In this document: positions 1-8,270 of the stretch, one piece after another
How the letters are laid out: each line of letters opens with the position of its first letter
How positions within the stretch are numbered: the stretch's first letter is position 1
Assembly: GCA_012514255.1 (NCBI GenBank)
Contig: JAAZAP010000254.1
Span: 1 to 40,924, forward strand
Length of the DNA stretch: 40,924 bases
Direction of reading: 5' to 3'
From: Bacteroidales bacterium
Lineage (GTDB): Bacteria > Bacteroidota > Bacteroidia > Bacteroidales > VadinHA17
Program-made: the position numbers and the translations under genes
The notes under the pieces: generated by a model
The model's database searches: none
Seen by the model: only the letters and a program-made list of their open reading frames with translations
Told to the model about the DNA's origin: nothing

Positions 1-2
1 AA

Positions 3-1733
3 GTCAAGTTTGACAACAGCTTCGGGATGGATATCGGGATGCACAGCGGTAACACTGAGTTCAGGCAGAAGATAACTGTTAAGGAGCTGCCGGTCACTGT
101 CACCGGCTACGTGACCTTCATGTCATGCGATGATTCCCAGTGCCTTCCTCCGCGTGATGTAGAGTTTACGGTCAATATCGGGGGAGATGCTGCAACATCC
201 ATTGCTTCAGCTGATCAGGCAGCAGGGACAACCGTTTCTGATGACAAACCGCGCAAGGGCTTCCTGAAATTCTTCCTTCTGTCGATGCTTGCCGGTTTCG
301 CCGGGATACTCACCCCTTGCGTCTTCCCGATGATACCTATGACCGTGGCTTTCTTCTCGCAGGGTAACAGGGGGAAGGGTTCTGCCATAGGGCAGGCCTT
401 GATCTTCGGATTATCAATCATATTGCTCTATTCATCCCTCGGAATAATAGTATCACTCACCAGCGCCGGCGCCGGATTTGCAAATACCCTCAGCACACAC
501 TGGATACCCAACCTGCTCTTCTTTGCCCTGTTCCTGGTATTTGCAGCATCTTTCTTCGGTGCCTTTGAAATAGTGCTCCCCTCGAAATGGGTAAGCTCCT
601 CAGACTCGAAGGTTGATAAAGGGGGAGCGCTGGCTGCCTTCTTCCTGGGCCTGACAACGGTGCTGGTATCCTTCTCCTGCACCGGTCCCATCGTTGGAGC
701 GCTGCTCGTGGAAGCCGCCTCGGGCGATTTGCTTCGCCCGACAATAGGGATGTTCGGGTTCGGCCTTGCCTTTGCGCTTCCGTTCACCCTCTTTGCACTC
801 TTCCCTTCATGGATGCAGAAGATGCCAAAATCGGGCGGTTGGCTCAACTCGGTCAAGGTGGTGCTGGGATTCATCATGCTGGCTTTCAGCCTCAAGTTCG
901 CATCAACAGTTGATACGGTCTATAATCTCGGGATCCTCTCGAGGGACATCTACCTGGCGATATGGATCGTGCTGTTTGTGCTGCTGGGTATATACCTCAT
1001 GGGCAAGATAAAATTCTCACATGACAGTGACGTTCCGCACATTGGCGTCTTCAGGCTGGTGTTGATAATTGCCTCCTTCACCTTTGCCCTTTACCTGCTG
1101 CCGGGCCTCTTCGGAGCGCCGCTTACACGCATCTCCGCCCTGCTGCCACCGAGAGAGACTTCAGGCTTCAACCTGCTGAAGGCAATCAGTGAGAACAGGG
1201 GAACGGCGATACATGGTAGTGTGGCTCCGGATGCCATTGGCCCAGAGGGAGCGGCCATCTGCGGAACTCCCAAATATTCAGATTTCCTTCATTTTGAATA
1301 TGGCCTGCAGGGTTACTTTGACCTTGAGGAGGGACTGGCCTGCGCCGGGCAGCTGAACAAGCCGGTGCTGATCGATTTCAAGGGACATGCCTGCGCCAAC
1401 TGCAAGGAGATGGACGCGCGTGTATGGTCCGATCCCGGGGTGCAGCAGAGACTCAGGGATAACTTCGTGCTGGTTGCCCTTTATGTCGATGACCGCACTA
1501 AACTTCCCGATAATGAGATCTATGTCTCCAAAGTTGACGGCAAGGAGAAAAAGACTATGGGCAAAAAGAACGAGGATGTAGAAATATCAATGTTCAATAC
1601 CAACACACTTCCACTTTATGCCATCGTTGACCCTGAGGGCAAACCACTGATAGAAACCCGGGGCACCAACTTTGACATCCAGGCATACATTGACTGGCTT
1701 GACAGGGGAGCGGAAGCCTATCAGAACAGATAG
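3..1733 (+). CDS. dsbD: Thiol:disulfide interchange protein DsbD, 5'-truncated by window edge
   Basis: DsbD carries reducing equivalents across the inner membrane from cytoplasmic thioredoxin to periplasmic thiol proteins and cytochrome c maturation. The frame is open from base 3, so the true start lies outside the window; the ATG at 27 is internal. Numbering from that Met: the end of the DsbD-alpha domain holds the pair CDDSQC (C34, C39); several membrane segments from about residue 80 to 375 carry the family motif TPCVFPMIP (C98) and SCTGP (C218); a C-terminal thioredoxin domain has CANC (C456, C459). All three cysteine pairs needed for the relay are therefore present. The gene ends just before a strong terminator. 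It fits with the heme-bearing cytochromes further along, although it is not linked to them. The family assignment is secure; the missing N-terminus cannot be judged. Confidence 0.93.
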   Translation, partial: VKFDNSFGMDIGMHSGNTEFRQKITVKELPVTVTGYVTFMSCDDSQCLPPRDVEFTVNIGGDAATSIASADQAAGTTVSDDKPRKGFLKFFLLSMLAGFAGILTPCVFPMIPMTVAFFSQGNRGKGSAIGQALIFGLSIILLYSSLGIIVSLTSAGAGFANTLSTHWIPNLLFFALFLVFAASFFGAFEIVLPSKWVSSSDSKVDKGGALAAFFLGLTTVLVSFSCTGPIVGALLVEAASGDLLRPTIGMFGFGLAFALPFTLFALFPSWMQKMPKSGGWLNSVKVVLGFIMLAFSLKFASTVDTVYNLGILSRDIYLAIWIVLFVLLGIYLMGKIKFSHDSDVPHIGVFRLVLIIASFTFALYLLPGLFGAPLTRISALLPPRETSGFNLLKAISENRGTAIHGSVAPDAIGPEGAAICGTPKYSDFLHFEYGLQGYFDLEEGLACAGQLNKPVLIDFKGHACANCKEMDARVWSDPGVQQRLRDNFVLVALYVDDRTKLPDNEIYVSKVDGKEKKTMGKKNEDVEISMFNTNTLPLYAIVDPEGKPLIETRGTNFDIQAYIDWLDRGAEAYQNR

Positions 1734-1753
1734 AGTCCATAAGGTTATTTTAT

Positions 1754-1789
1754 GCCGGGTTCCATTGAATGGGCCCGGCTTAAATTTTT
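1754..1789 (+). terminator. Rho-independent terminator after dsbD
   Basis: GCCGGG (1754-1759) pairs with CCCGGC (1774-1779), with further G-U and G-C pairs inside, and is followed by a T-rich tail (TTAAATTTTT). It sits 20 bases after the dsbD stop codon and separates it from the glycosidase gene. Confidence 0.75.
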
Positions 1790-1921
1790 ATCATTCACGG
1801 TGACTGTGTCACTGCATCAGTACCATATTAAATGTGTTTTACAGTATCAGGTGGGTCTTTTTCCACCGAATAGTGTAAATTTACAGTAAGTTTTAAAGTG
1901 TAAAAAATACATTTAAAGATC

Positions 1922-4459
1922 ATGAAAAAGATTGCCTTCCTGGTTTTGGTTGCTGGAATGATGATGGCAACGGTAGTTCCCGCTGAGATCTCAGCCCAGA
2001 AAAAGTCGCGGAATCAGAATGATGTATGGGCAGGTCCGGTGACCGGATGGCCCCGGGTGATCCCTGCAAGGATAAAGGACGGGGATAACAAAGATCTCTT
2101 TGTAATGACCCTCGGGGAGGTTACAACGCCTCTGGCACAGGGCGAATTTGACCCGATCAGGGACCAGGTGACGCTGAAGGATGGTTCGGTCATCAAAAAC
2201 TATTACCGTGACACGCTCGGGGTCAAATTTTACAAACCCATACCGAAGGACATCTTTCCGCTTCCTCCTTCAGGCCTCTGCACATGGTACTATTACTATC
2301 AGCATATCACCGACAGGGAAGTGAGGCTGAACGCCGACTGGATCGCTGCCAACCTGAAGACGTACGGCGCAAAATATGTTCAGATAGATGACGGCTGGCA
2401 GGCGTTGTCGGCCTCTGGCAGGAAGGGGTCACGGGACTGGACCGGGTTTGATCCGAACTTCTCCGGCGGGATGGCTGACCTCGCAGCTTACATAAAATCA
2501 AAAGGGTTGGTGCCGGGCATCTGGATTGCCCCCCACGGGCAGTCGAACGCGGAGGTAGTCAAAAACAACCCGGGAGTCTTCATTCTTAAACCTGACGGCA
2601 CCTCACCTTCCAGAACCTGGGAGGGCGACTGGCTTCTTGATCCTACATCGGAGGCGGGGAAAAGCTACTTCTATGATCTTTTTGCAGCGATGCGTGGATG
2701 GGGTTACGAATATTTCAAGATAGACGGCCAACCTATTGTTGTTGACGAGTACAGACAGCACTCGCAGTATATGGCTGTCCCCGGAGGCGCGGCTGACTCA
2801 CTCTACAGGGTCACCCTTGACATTGCCAGGGAGGCGATAGGGGATAAGAGCTACCTGCTCGGTTGCTGGGGTCTGCCGATAGAAGGTGCGGGCATTATGG
2901 ATGGCTCGCGGACCGGCGGCGATGTGGTCCTGGGCTGGGACGGCTTTTTTACAGCCCTTGATCCTACAATGGAGAGCTACTGGCAGCACAACATAGTCTG
3001 GTATACTGATCCGGACGTGATGCTGCTTCGGCAGCCGCTCACAATTGACCAGGCACGTGTCTGGGCAACCCTCCAGGGGCTGACAGGCCAGGCGCTGATG
3101 TCGTCAGACAGACTCACCGATCTCTCCGCTGAAAGGATTGATATGATGCGCAAGGTTTATCCGGCAGTGGACATACGGCCCCTTGACCTGTTCCCGGCAG
3201 GCTCGCGCAAGAGGATCTGGGATTTGAAGGTGAATCACCTCGGCCGGCAATATGATGTCACTGGTTTATTCAATTTCGATGCTGCAAAACCGGCCACCCT
3301 CAGCCTGGGCTGGAAGGAGCTTGGCATTGAGACCGATGGTCCGGTGCATGTTTTTGATTACTGGAATGGTGAGTATATGGGGTCATGGGAGTCTGGCCTC
3401 AGCCTTGAGATCATGCCTGCCAGCGTACGCGTACTGACCCTGCTGCCTGACAACGGGAAGATTCAGCTGGTAAGCACAAGCAGGCATATAACCCAGGGAT
3501 GGGTTGACCTCAGGGAGCTCCGTACGGATGAACAGGGGACTACTATAAGTGGTGTCAGCTCACTGCCGGCAGGGAATGAGTACAGGCTGCATTTTGCTTA
3601 CCCCAGGGGCAAATATTTCAGGGTGCAGAGCGCCGTCGCGATGGCCGGGAAAAGGAAGCTTGACCTGACCACAAACTCTCATCAGGGATGGGCTGAGGTA
3701 GCCTTTACAGCACCCGCATCGGGCGAAATAAACTGGAGTATCACCTTTGAGCCCGATTATGCATACAGCTATACAGTAAGACAACCCGAGGGCATCAGCG
3801 TTGAGCCGCAGGGACTTGATGCTGCACTTGTAACCTGGAGATCACAGTATTACCTTAATTCAGGATACCAGGTATACCTTGACGGGGAACTGTTGGGATA
3901 CACCCCCAACTCTTTCTATATGATCAACAACCTTGATCCGCTAAAGGAATATACGGTGGACGTTCGTACTGTGTGGGACGACGGCACTGTCAACCAGCGC
4001 AGCGCAAACGATACGAGACGTTACGATGTCACCTTCACCCTTTCACAGCTGCTGCCAGGCGAGGTTTCTCTCTCAGATATGAGCTGGACTGGTCACCGGT
4101 CATGGTTTTCATGGCCTGTAATTGTCGGCGGCAGGCGTTACCCCGACAGCTTCGGCATGTCAGGAGGTACGGTCAGGAAATATGAGATCGGAGGTGTCTT
4201 CAGCAGTTTGTCGGCTTCTGTGGCTGTGGATGATAATATCCGCCGGGCAAGACCCGGCCAGACAGTAGTCTTTGTGATCAGGGGCGACGGACGTGAGCTG
4301 TGGCGCAGCACACCGGTTGGAGCTGATGACCCGACGACTGCATTTGAGGTTTCCCTGGAGGGGGTGAAGGAACTGGAGCTTGCAGTGGAAAGCGGTGATG
4401 GTGAGTCACGCTTCGGCGGGCTGCCTGCCGACTGGATCAAACCGGTGCTGAAGAGGTAG
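1922..4459 (+). CDS. Secreted GH36-like alpha-galactosidase with Fn3 and NPCBM domains
   Basis: Predicted exported glycoside hydrolase that would release alpha-linked galactose from oligo- or polysaccharides. Residues 1-25 are a signal peptide ending in EISAQ. The (beta/alpha)8 catalytic domain shows the clan GH-D features: WYYYYQHITD at about 121, VQIDDGWQ near 155-160, the nucleophile motif YFKIDG (D268), and an acid/base region SRTGGDVVLGW (D334). A fibronectin III-like module lies at roughly 622-690 and an NPCBM-like carbohydrate-binding module at roughly 705-840 (SWTGHRSWFSWP, FGMSGGTVRKYEIGG). At 845 residues it is longer than a bare alpha-galactosidase because of these modules. It is convergent with a GH92 mannosidase, suggesting a glycan-use locus, but no SusC/SusD pair is visible. 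Galactose specificity is inferred from the family; a raffinose-synthase-like or alpha-N-acetylgalactosaminidase activity is possible. Confidence 0.85.
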   Translation: MKKIAFLVLVAGMMMATVVPAEISAQKKSRNQNDVWAGPVTGWPRVIPARIKDGDNKDLFVMTLGEVTTPLAQGEFDPIRDQVTLKDGSVIKNYYRDTLGVKFYKPIPKDIFPLPPSGLCTWYYYYQHITDREVRLNADWIAANLKTYGAKYVQIDDGWQALSASGRKGSRDWTGFDPNFSGGMADLAAYIKSKGLVPGIWIAPHGQSNAEVVKNNPGVFILKPDGTSPSRTWEGDWLLDPTSEAGKSYFYDLFAAMRGWGYEYFKIDGQPIVVDEYRQHSQYMAVPGGAADSLYRVTLDIAREAIGDKSYLLGCWGLPIEGAGIMDGSRTGGDVVLGWDGFFTALDPTMESYWQHNIVWYTDPDVMLLRQPLTIDQARVWATLQGLTGQALMSSDRLTDLSAERIDMMRKVYPAVDIRPLDLFPAGSRKRIWDLKVNHLGRQYDVTGLFNFDAAKPATLSLGWKELGIETDGPVHVFDYWNGEYMGSWESGLSLEIMPASVRVLTLLPDNGKIQLVSTSRHITQGWVDLRELRTDEQGTTISGVSSLPAGNEYRLHFAYPRGKYFRVQSAVAMAGKRKLDLTTNSHQGWAEVAFTAPASGEINWSITFEPDYAYSYTVRQPEGISVEPQGLDAALVTWRSQYYLNSGYQVYLDGELLGYTPNSFYMINNLDPLKEYTVDVRTVWDDGTVNQRSANDTRRYDVTFTLSQLLPGEVSLSDMSWTGHRSWFSWPVIVGGRRYPDSFGMSGGTVRKYEIGGVFSSLSASVAVDDNIRRARPGQTVVFVIRGDGRELWRSTPVGADDPTTAFEVSLEGVKELELAVESGDGESRFGGLPADWIKPVLKR

Positions 4460-4550
4460 ATGCCGGCTATGCCATGTGGCTTACTTCAACTATCTGCATG
4501 ATCAGCCTGCAGCCTTCATCCGGTCACCGGTATTTATTTCGTCCGGGCAG

Positions 4551-6866
4551 TTATTTCCTCATGTAAAATACAAGGTTTCCGCCCTGCATTATCTCATCAT
4601 GGGTTATCCAGGTGCGGTCAAGCTTTGCGCCGTTCAGCTCGGCCCTTCTTACATATATATTCTCCGGTCCCTGGTTGACTGTCCTGACAGTGAATGTTTT
4701 GCCGTTCTCAAGGGTCATGGTGGCCTCCTTCACCAGCGGGCTCCCCAGGTCATACCGGTCTGAGCCGGGCGCCACCGGGTAGAATCCGAGTGCACTGAAG
4801 ACATACCATGCACTCATCTGCCCGCAATCGTCATTGCCGCTTAACCCATCGGGTGCAGGGAGGTACTTGTGGTCCATGATATATCTCACCCATTGCTGTG
4901 TTTTCCGGGGGGCACCGGCATAATTGTAGAGATATGGCACATGATGAGAGGGCTCATTGCCATGAACATAATTCCCTATGATGCCCTCCCTGGTAATATC
5001 TTCTGTCTCGGCGAAGAAGCTGTCCGGGAGGTACATGGTGAAAAGCGAATCGAGATGTTCAGTGAATCTTTTTTCTCCGCCGTGCAACCTGATGAGTTCA
5101 GCCGGGTCATGAGGTACATAGAGGCTGTAATTCCATGCATTGCCTTCAATGAATCCCTGGCCGTGGGTGCTCAACACATCAAAATCCTCCCTGAAGCTGC
5201 CGTCTCGCTTCCTTGGGCGCATGAAGCCCGATGATATGTCCCACACATTCAGGTAATTGCGTGACCTCTCCATGAACTTGCTTTGCCAGTTGATATCCGC
5301 AGTCAGAGGTGTCACTTCTGGCTGCCCGGCTGGCAATTTGCTGATTGCCTGTGCGATGCACCAGTCGTCATATGCATATTCCAGTGTGACCGAGACCGAT
5401 GATCCCGTGCGTTCGTCAGGGACGTATCCTAGCATCATATAGTCATCGAGGCCATCATACCAGCCGTTATGGGCAGTGGTGATGCATGCCTCAAGCGCAC
5501 GGGCATAGTCAAATCCTTCAATCCTTTTCACCGTGGCATCAGCAATGACCGGCACGGCATGGTACCCTATCATGCACCAGTTCTCATTGGCATGATGTGA
5601 CCAGACGGGAAGCATGTGATGAACGCTCTGATCATAATGTGCAAGCATGGAACTGATCATGTCAGCCGTCCTGGTCTGCTGGAGGATGGTGAAGAGGGGA
5701 TGCAATGCCCTGTAGGTATCCCATAGTGAAAAAGTGGTATAGTTTGTAAATCCGTCAACCCTGTGGATATTCTGGTCGAGTCCCCTGTAATTGCCATCGG
5801 TGTCCATGAAGACCGTAGGGGAGAGGAAGGTGTGGTAAAGCGAAGTATAGAAGCTGGTCATCTCCCCTTCGTTCATCATCGAGACCCGGACCCTTGAAAG
5901 CTCGGAACGCCACATTTCTTCTGCCTGCGCACGGATTTTGTCAAAGTCAGCCACCGGAGCTTCTGCCATCATGTTCCGAACGGCGCCTTCCGTACTCACG
6001 GGAGAGAGAGCCACCCTTACCGTGATCTCTTCACTGGATTGTACAGGGAAGTCAAAGTGGCCCCTGATGTTTCTGCCTGCTGCCTCGGGGAAGTTTGTAC
6101 GCTGGTCAAAACGGCGCCAGAATCCCCTGTAGACACGGGCAGGCGAGTCATCACGGAATCCGTATGAAGTGAAAGGTCTGGAGAAGGCTATTGCAAAGTA
6201 GAGTGATCTGGTCCGCGCCCAGCCGCTGGTCTGCCGGAAACCGGTAATAAGAGTATCATTTTCTACCCGGATGAATGTCCAGACATTTTTGCCTGCATCG
6301 TTATATATCCCGTGGACCATATCGAGGATGACATGTGCCTCACCACCCTCATTGAAGGTGTACCGATGCACCCCGGTACGGGTGGTGGCGGTCAGTTCGG
6401 CGAGGATATCATGATCTTCAAGTAATACTGAATAATAACCGGGAGAAGCTTTTTCATTCACATGCGAAAAACGTGAGCGGTACCCTTTCCCCGGAGCATC
6501 AGCCGTGCCGGGATTGAGCTGCAACGCCCCCGTGGTTGGCATCAGCAGTATGTCACCCAGGTCGGAGTGACCGGTGCCACTGAAGTGAGTATGCGAGAAA
6601 CCAACGATGGTGGAGTCTTCGTACTGGTAGCCCGCGCAGTATTTATATACGTCCCTGTTGTAATGTCCGTCAACCTCGTAAGGCAGCGTGTCAGTATCGG
6701 GCGAGAGCTGAACCATGCCAAATGGCACAGTAGCGCCCGGGTAGGTATGTCCCATCCTGTCAGTGCCGATGAAGGGGTTGACATATTTTAACGGGTCGGG
6801 GTCCTGGCCATAGCATAGTAAGGAGGCCATGCCAATGAGCAGTGCGGGAAGATTCTTCCTGGTCAT
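4551..6866 (-). CDS. GH92 family alpha-mannosidase, exported
   Basis: GH92 enzymes are calcium-dependent exo-alpha-mannosidases that trim alpha-1,2/1,3/1,4/1,6-mannose from N-glycans and mannans, and are abundant in Bacteroidota. The 771-residue protein has an N-terminal signal peptide (cleavage probably near LLCYGQ) and then the family hallmark: VNPFIGTD, GHTYPGATVPFGMVQLSPDT. The C-terminal catalytic region has GNEPSHHVPYLYNY and GNDDCGQMSAWYVFSALGFY, both typical of the family. The length is normal. The start at 6866 is an ATG directly before the signal peptide. The 91-base gap to the convergent GH36 gene holds no clear terminator. Linkage preference cannot be read from sequence alone. Confidence 0.94.
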   Translation of the reverse strand: MTRKNLPALLIGMASLLCYGQDPDPLKYVNPFIGTDRMGHTYPGATVPFGMVQLSPDTDTLPYEVDGHYNRDVYKYCAGYQYEDSTIVGFSHTHFSGTGHSDLGDILLMPTTGALQLNPGTADAPGKGYRSRFSHVNEKASPGYYSVLLEDHDILAELTATTRTGVHRYTFNEGGEAHVILDMVHGIYNDAGKNVWTFIRVENDTLITGFRQTSGWARTRSLYFAIAFSRPFTSYGFRDDSPARVYRGFWRRFDQRTNFPEAAGRNIRGHFDFPVQSSEEITVRVALSPVSTEGAVRNMMAEAPVADFDKIRAQAEEMWRSELSRVRVSMMNEGEMTSFYTSLYHTFLSPTVFMDTDGNYRGLDQNIHRVDGFTNYTTFSLWDTYRALHPLFTILQQTRTADMISSMLAHYDQSVHHMLPVWSHHANENWCMIGYHAVPVIADATVKRIEGFDYARALEACITTAHNGWYDGLDDYMMLGYVPDERTGSSVSVTLEYAYDDWCIAQAISKLPAGQPEVTPLTADINWQSKFMERSRNYLNVWDISSGFMRPRKRDGSFREDFDVLSTHGQGFIEGNAWNYSLYVPHDPAELIRLHGGEKRFTEHLDSLFTMYLPDSFFAETEDITREGIIGNYVHGNEPSHHVPYLYNYAGAPRKTQQWVRYIMDHKYLPAPDGLSGNDDCGQMSAWYVFSALGFYPVAPGSDRYDLGSPLVKEATMTLENGKTFTVRTVNQGPENIYVRRAELNGAKLDRTWITHDEIMQGGNLVFYMRK

Positions 6867-6910
6867 AACTGGTATTTTGCACCGGTAAAGGTAAAAAAAC
6901 GGGAAGAACT

Positions 6911-6980
6911 CTGCCTACTGGTCCTGCTGACTGGTCCTGCCTACTGGTCCTGCTGACTAATGACTGGTACTGCCGACTTA
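6911..6980. repeat. Short tandem repeat, 13-bp unit, downstream of GH92 start
   Basis: Units CTGCCTACTGGTC / CTGCTGACTGGTC alternate at 6911-6923, 6924-6936 and 6937-6949, then decay into CTGCTGACTAATGACTGGTACTGCCGACTTA. It lies in the 118-bp gap between the GH92 gene and the DUF6340 gene. The same words (ACTGGTACTGCC, TGCCGACT) recur on the other side of the DUF6340 gene. Confidence 0.8.
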
Positions 6981-6984
6981 TTGA

Positions 6985-8016
6985 CTACCTCTTCTCCTGG
7001 TATTTCACAAGGTCCTCGTCATACTGCCTGTTCTCGAGCAGCCGGGCGTATCGTAGTCCACGCCTGATCCGGAAGTCGGTATAGGCCTTGCGGGCCCAAG
7101 AGGCAGCATTCTCAAGATCGCCGTTTATTTCGTTGATAATAGCCATGTTATAATGAGCTCTCCCTGCGATTTTCCTTTTAGGGTGTTCCGTCTCCTGCTG
7201 CCAGAGCTCCGCCGCCTGATCCCACTGGCCTGTCTGTGCCCTTCTTTTGGCTATCTTGAAATTATCGGTGCCTTTGACGAAATAGTCGCGTGTCACCCTC
7301 AGCCGGTAGGGTATCAGCCTCAGGGCGTAGATATGGCCGGCTTTACTACTGACCTCCATCACTGCATCCCTGCGATTGAGGATACCTGACACGGCAGAAG
7401 AACCCGGCAGGCCGGACGCACCGAAGAGGATTGATTCTGCAACAATGAATTCGTCGAGTATGGCACGATCTGCAGGAGAGTATATCCTCCAGCCTGTTTT
7501 GACAAGGGTCTCCACAGGGCCTGCCTTCAGGGCACCTAAGATGTTTCCAGCGGCCAGTTCGGAAACTGCTCCGCCGGCATTTCGGATCCGGGTGTCTGTG
7601 TCATACATCTCGAGGGCAAAGAGAACCTGGGTTTCGTTTTCCCGGCATATACCCTCAACCTGTTCCCATGTGAGCGGGGCAGGCAGGTCTCCCAGGCTGC
7701 TGGTCCTGAATCGCAGGCCGTTAAGGAGCTTTACTTCATTAAAGCGGTCATTGGCTGCCAGTTCATCGGTGACACCCTTTATGGCCTCAAGGGTACCGAT
7801 TGAGTCAAGTTCCGCTCCCTCAAGGGAGAGCAGTCTGTCGAGGTTGTCAAGTGACTTTGTCCGGTCAGTGGGAGTTGAACGGTCAATGATCCCCACTGTT
7901 TTTATCTCCGGGGAGATTGTTACCGGGGCCGGTCGGGTCACATTAAGATAGAGTTCCTGGGTGGCGCATGATGTCATAGCTACGGCAGAAATCAGCAGAA
8001 CAAGGTACTTCTTCAT
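6985..8016 (-). CDS. DUF6340 family lipoprotein with C-terminal TPR-like segment
   Basis: Function unknown. The 343-residue product starts with a lipoprotein signal peptide (AVAMTSC, lipid-modified C17), so it is anchored in the envelope. The mature N-terminal half resembles the Bacteroidota DUF6340 family (YLNVTRPAPVTISPEIKTVG, then a region rich in DRLLSLEG and LDSIGTLEAI). Near the C-terminus GRAHYNMAIINEINGDLENA is a TPR-like helical pair, hinting at protein-protein contact. The gene is isolated, with its own promoter-like boxes just upstream and repeat clusters on both flanks. The family name is from recall of the N-terminal pattern; no enzymatic motif is visible. Confidence 0.8.
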   Translation of the reverse strand: MKKYLVLLISAVAMTSCATQELYLNVTRPAPVTISPEIKTVGIIDRSTPTDRTKSLDNLDRLLSLEGAELDSIGTLEAIKGVTDELAANDRFNEVKLLNGLRFRTSSLGDLPAPLTWEQVEGICRENETQVLFALEMYDTDTRIRNAGGAVSELAAGNILGALKAGPVETLVKTGWRIYSPADRAILDEFIVAESILFGASGLPGSSAVSGILNRRDAVMEVSSKAGHIYALRLIPYRLRVTRDYFVKGTDNFKIAKRRAQTGQWDQAAELWQQETEHPKRKIAGRAHYNMAIINEINGDLENAASWARKAYTDFRIRRGLRYARLLENRQYDEDLVKYQEKR

Positions 8017-8270
8017 GACGGACTGTGTTTATGTATCCAAAGTTATACAACCCTGATAATAAACAATTATTGCTCCGGATATGTTTACCGGGATTTTTTG
8101 AAGTGCCATGACTGACTGCCGACTGCCAACTGTTACTGCCGACTGGTTCCCGATCCGCCAACTGTCGGATACGGGATTGATCCTCCTCCTGCGTCGGAGT
8201 ATCAAACTGCTGACTGGTACTGCCAACTGCTGACTGGTACTGCCAACTGCTGACTGGTACTGCCGACTGT
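8017..8270. repeat. Intergenic region with 20-bp tandem repeats (DUF6340 / ammonia-lyase)
   Basis: The gap holds the DUF6340 promoter and then a repeat-rich segment. Three exact copies of AACTGCTGACTGGTACTGCC lie at 8205-8224, 8225-8244 and 8245-8264, followed directly by a diverged unit. Decayed relatives (GACTGCCGACTGCCAACTG, TTACTGCCGACTGG) occupy roughly 8106-8142. The array stops seven bases short of the ammonia-lyase stop codon. Reading frames across it encode only low-complexity QSAVGS-like peptides and are not treated as genes. Confidence 0.85.
8038..8067 (-). promoter_or_regulatory. Candidate Bacteroidota sigma-70 promoter for the DUF6340 gene
   Basis: On the minus strand TAACTTTG (8045-8038) matches the TAnnTTTG -7 box exactly, and ATTG (8067-8064) lies 18 bases upstream as a -33 box. 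Transcription would begin near 8031, leaving a leader of about 15 bases before the ATG at 8016. Confidence 0.5.

Noticed and set aside
428..895. Minus-strand open frame of 155 codons opposite dsbD
   Set aside because: It is an antisense shadow of a conserved membrane region in dsbD, with no family features.
1840..1921. Promoter for the GH36 gene
   Set aside because: TAAATTTA at 1876-1883 resembles a -7 box but no -33 box lies at a fitting distance in this A+T-rich stretch.
7376..7951. Plus-strand open frame of 191 codons opposite the DUF6340 gene
   Set aside because: The sense gene has a signal peptide, family pattern and promoter; this frame is a shadow rich in Arg and Ser.
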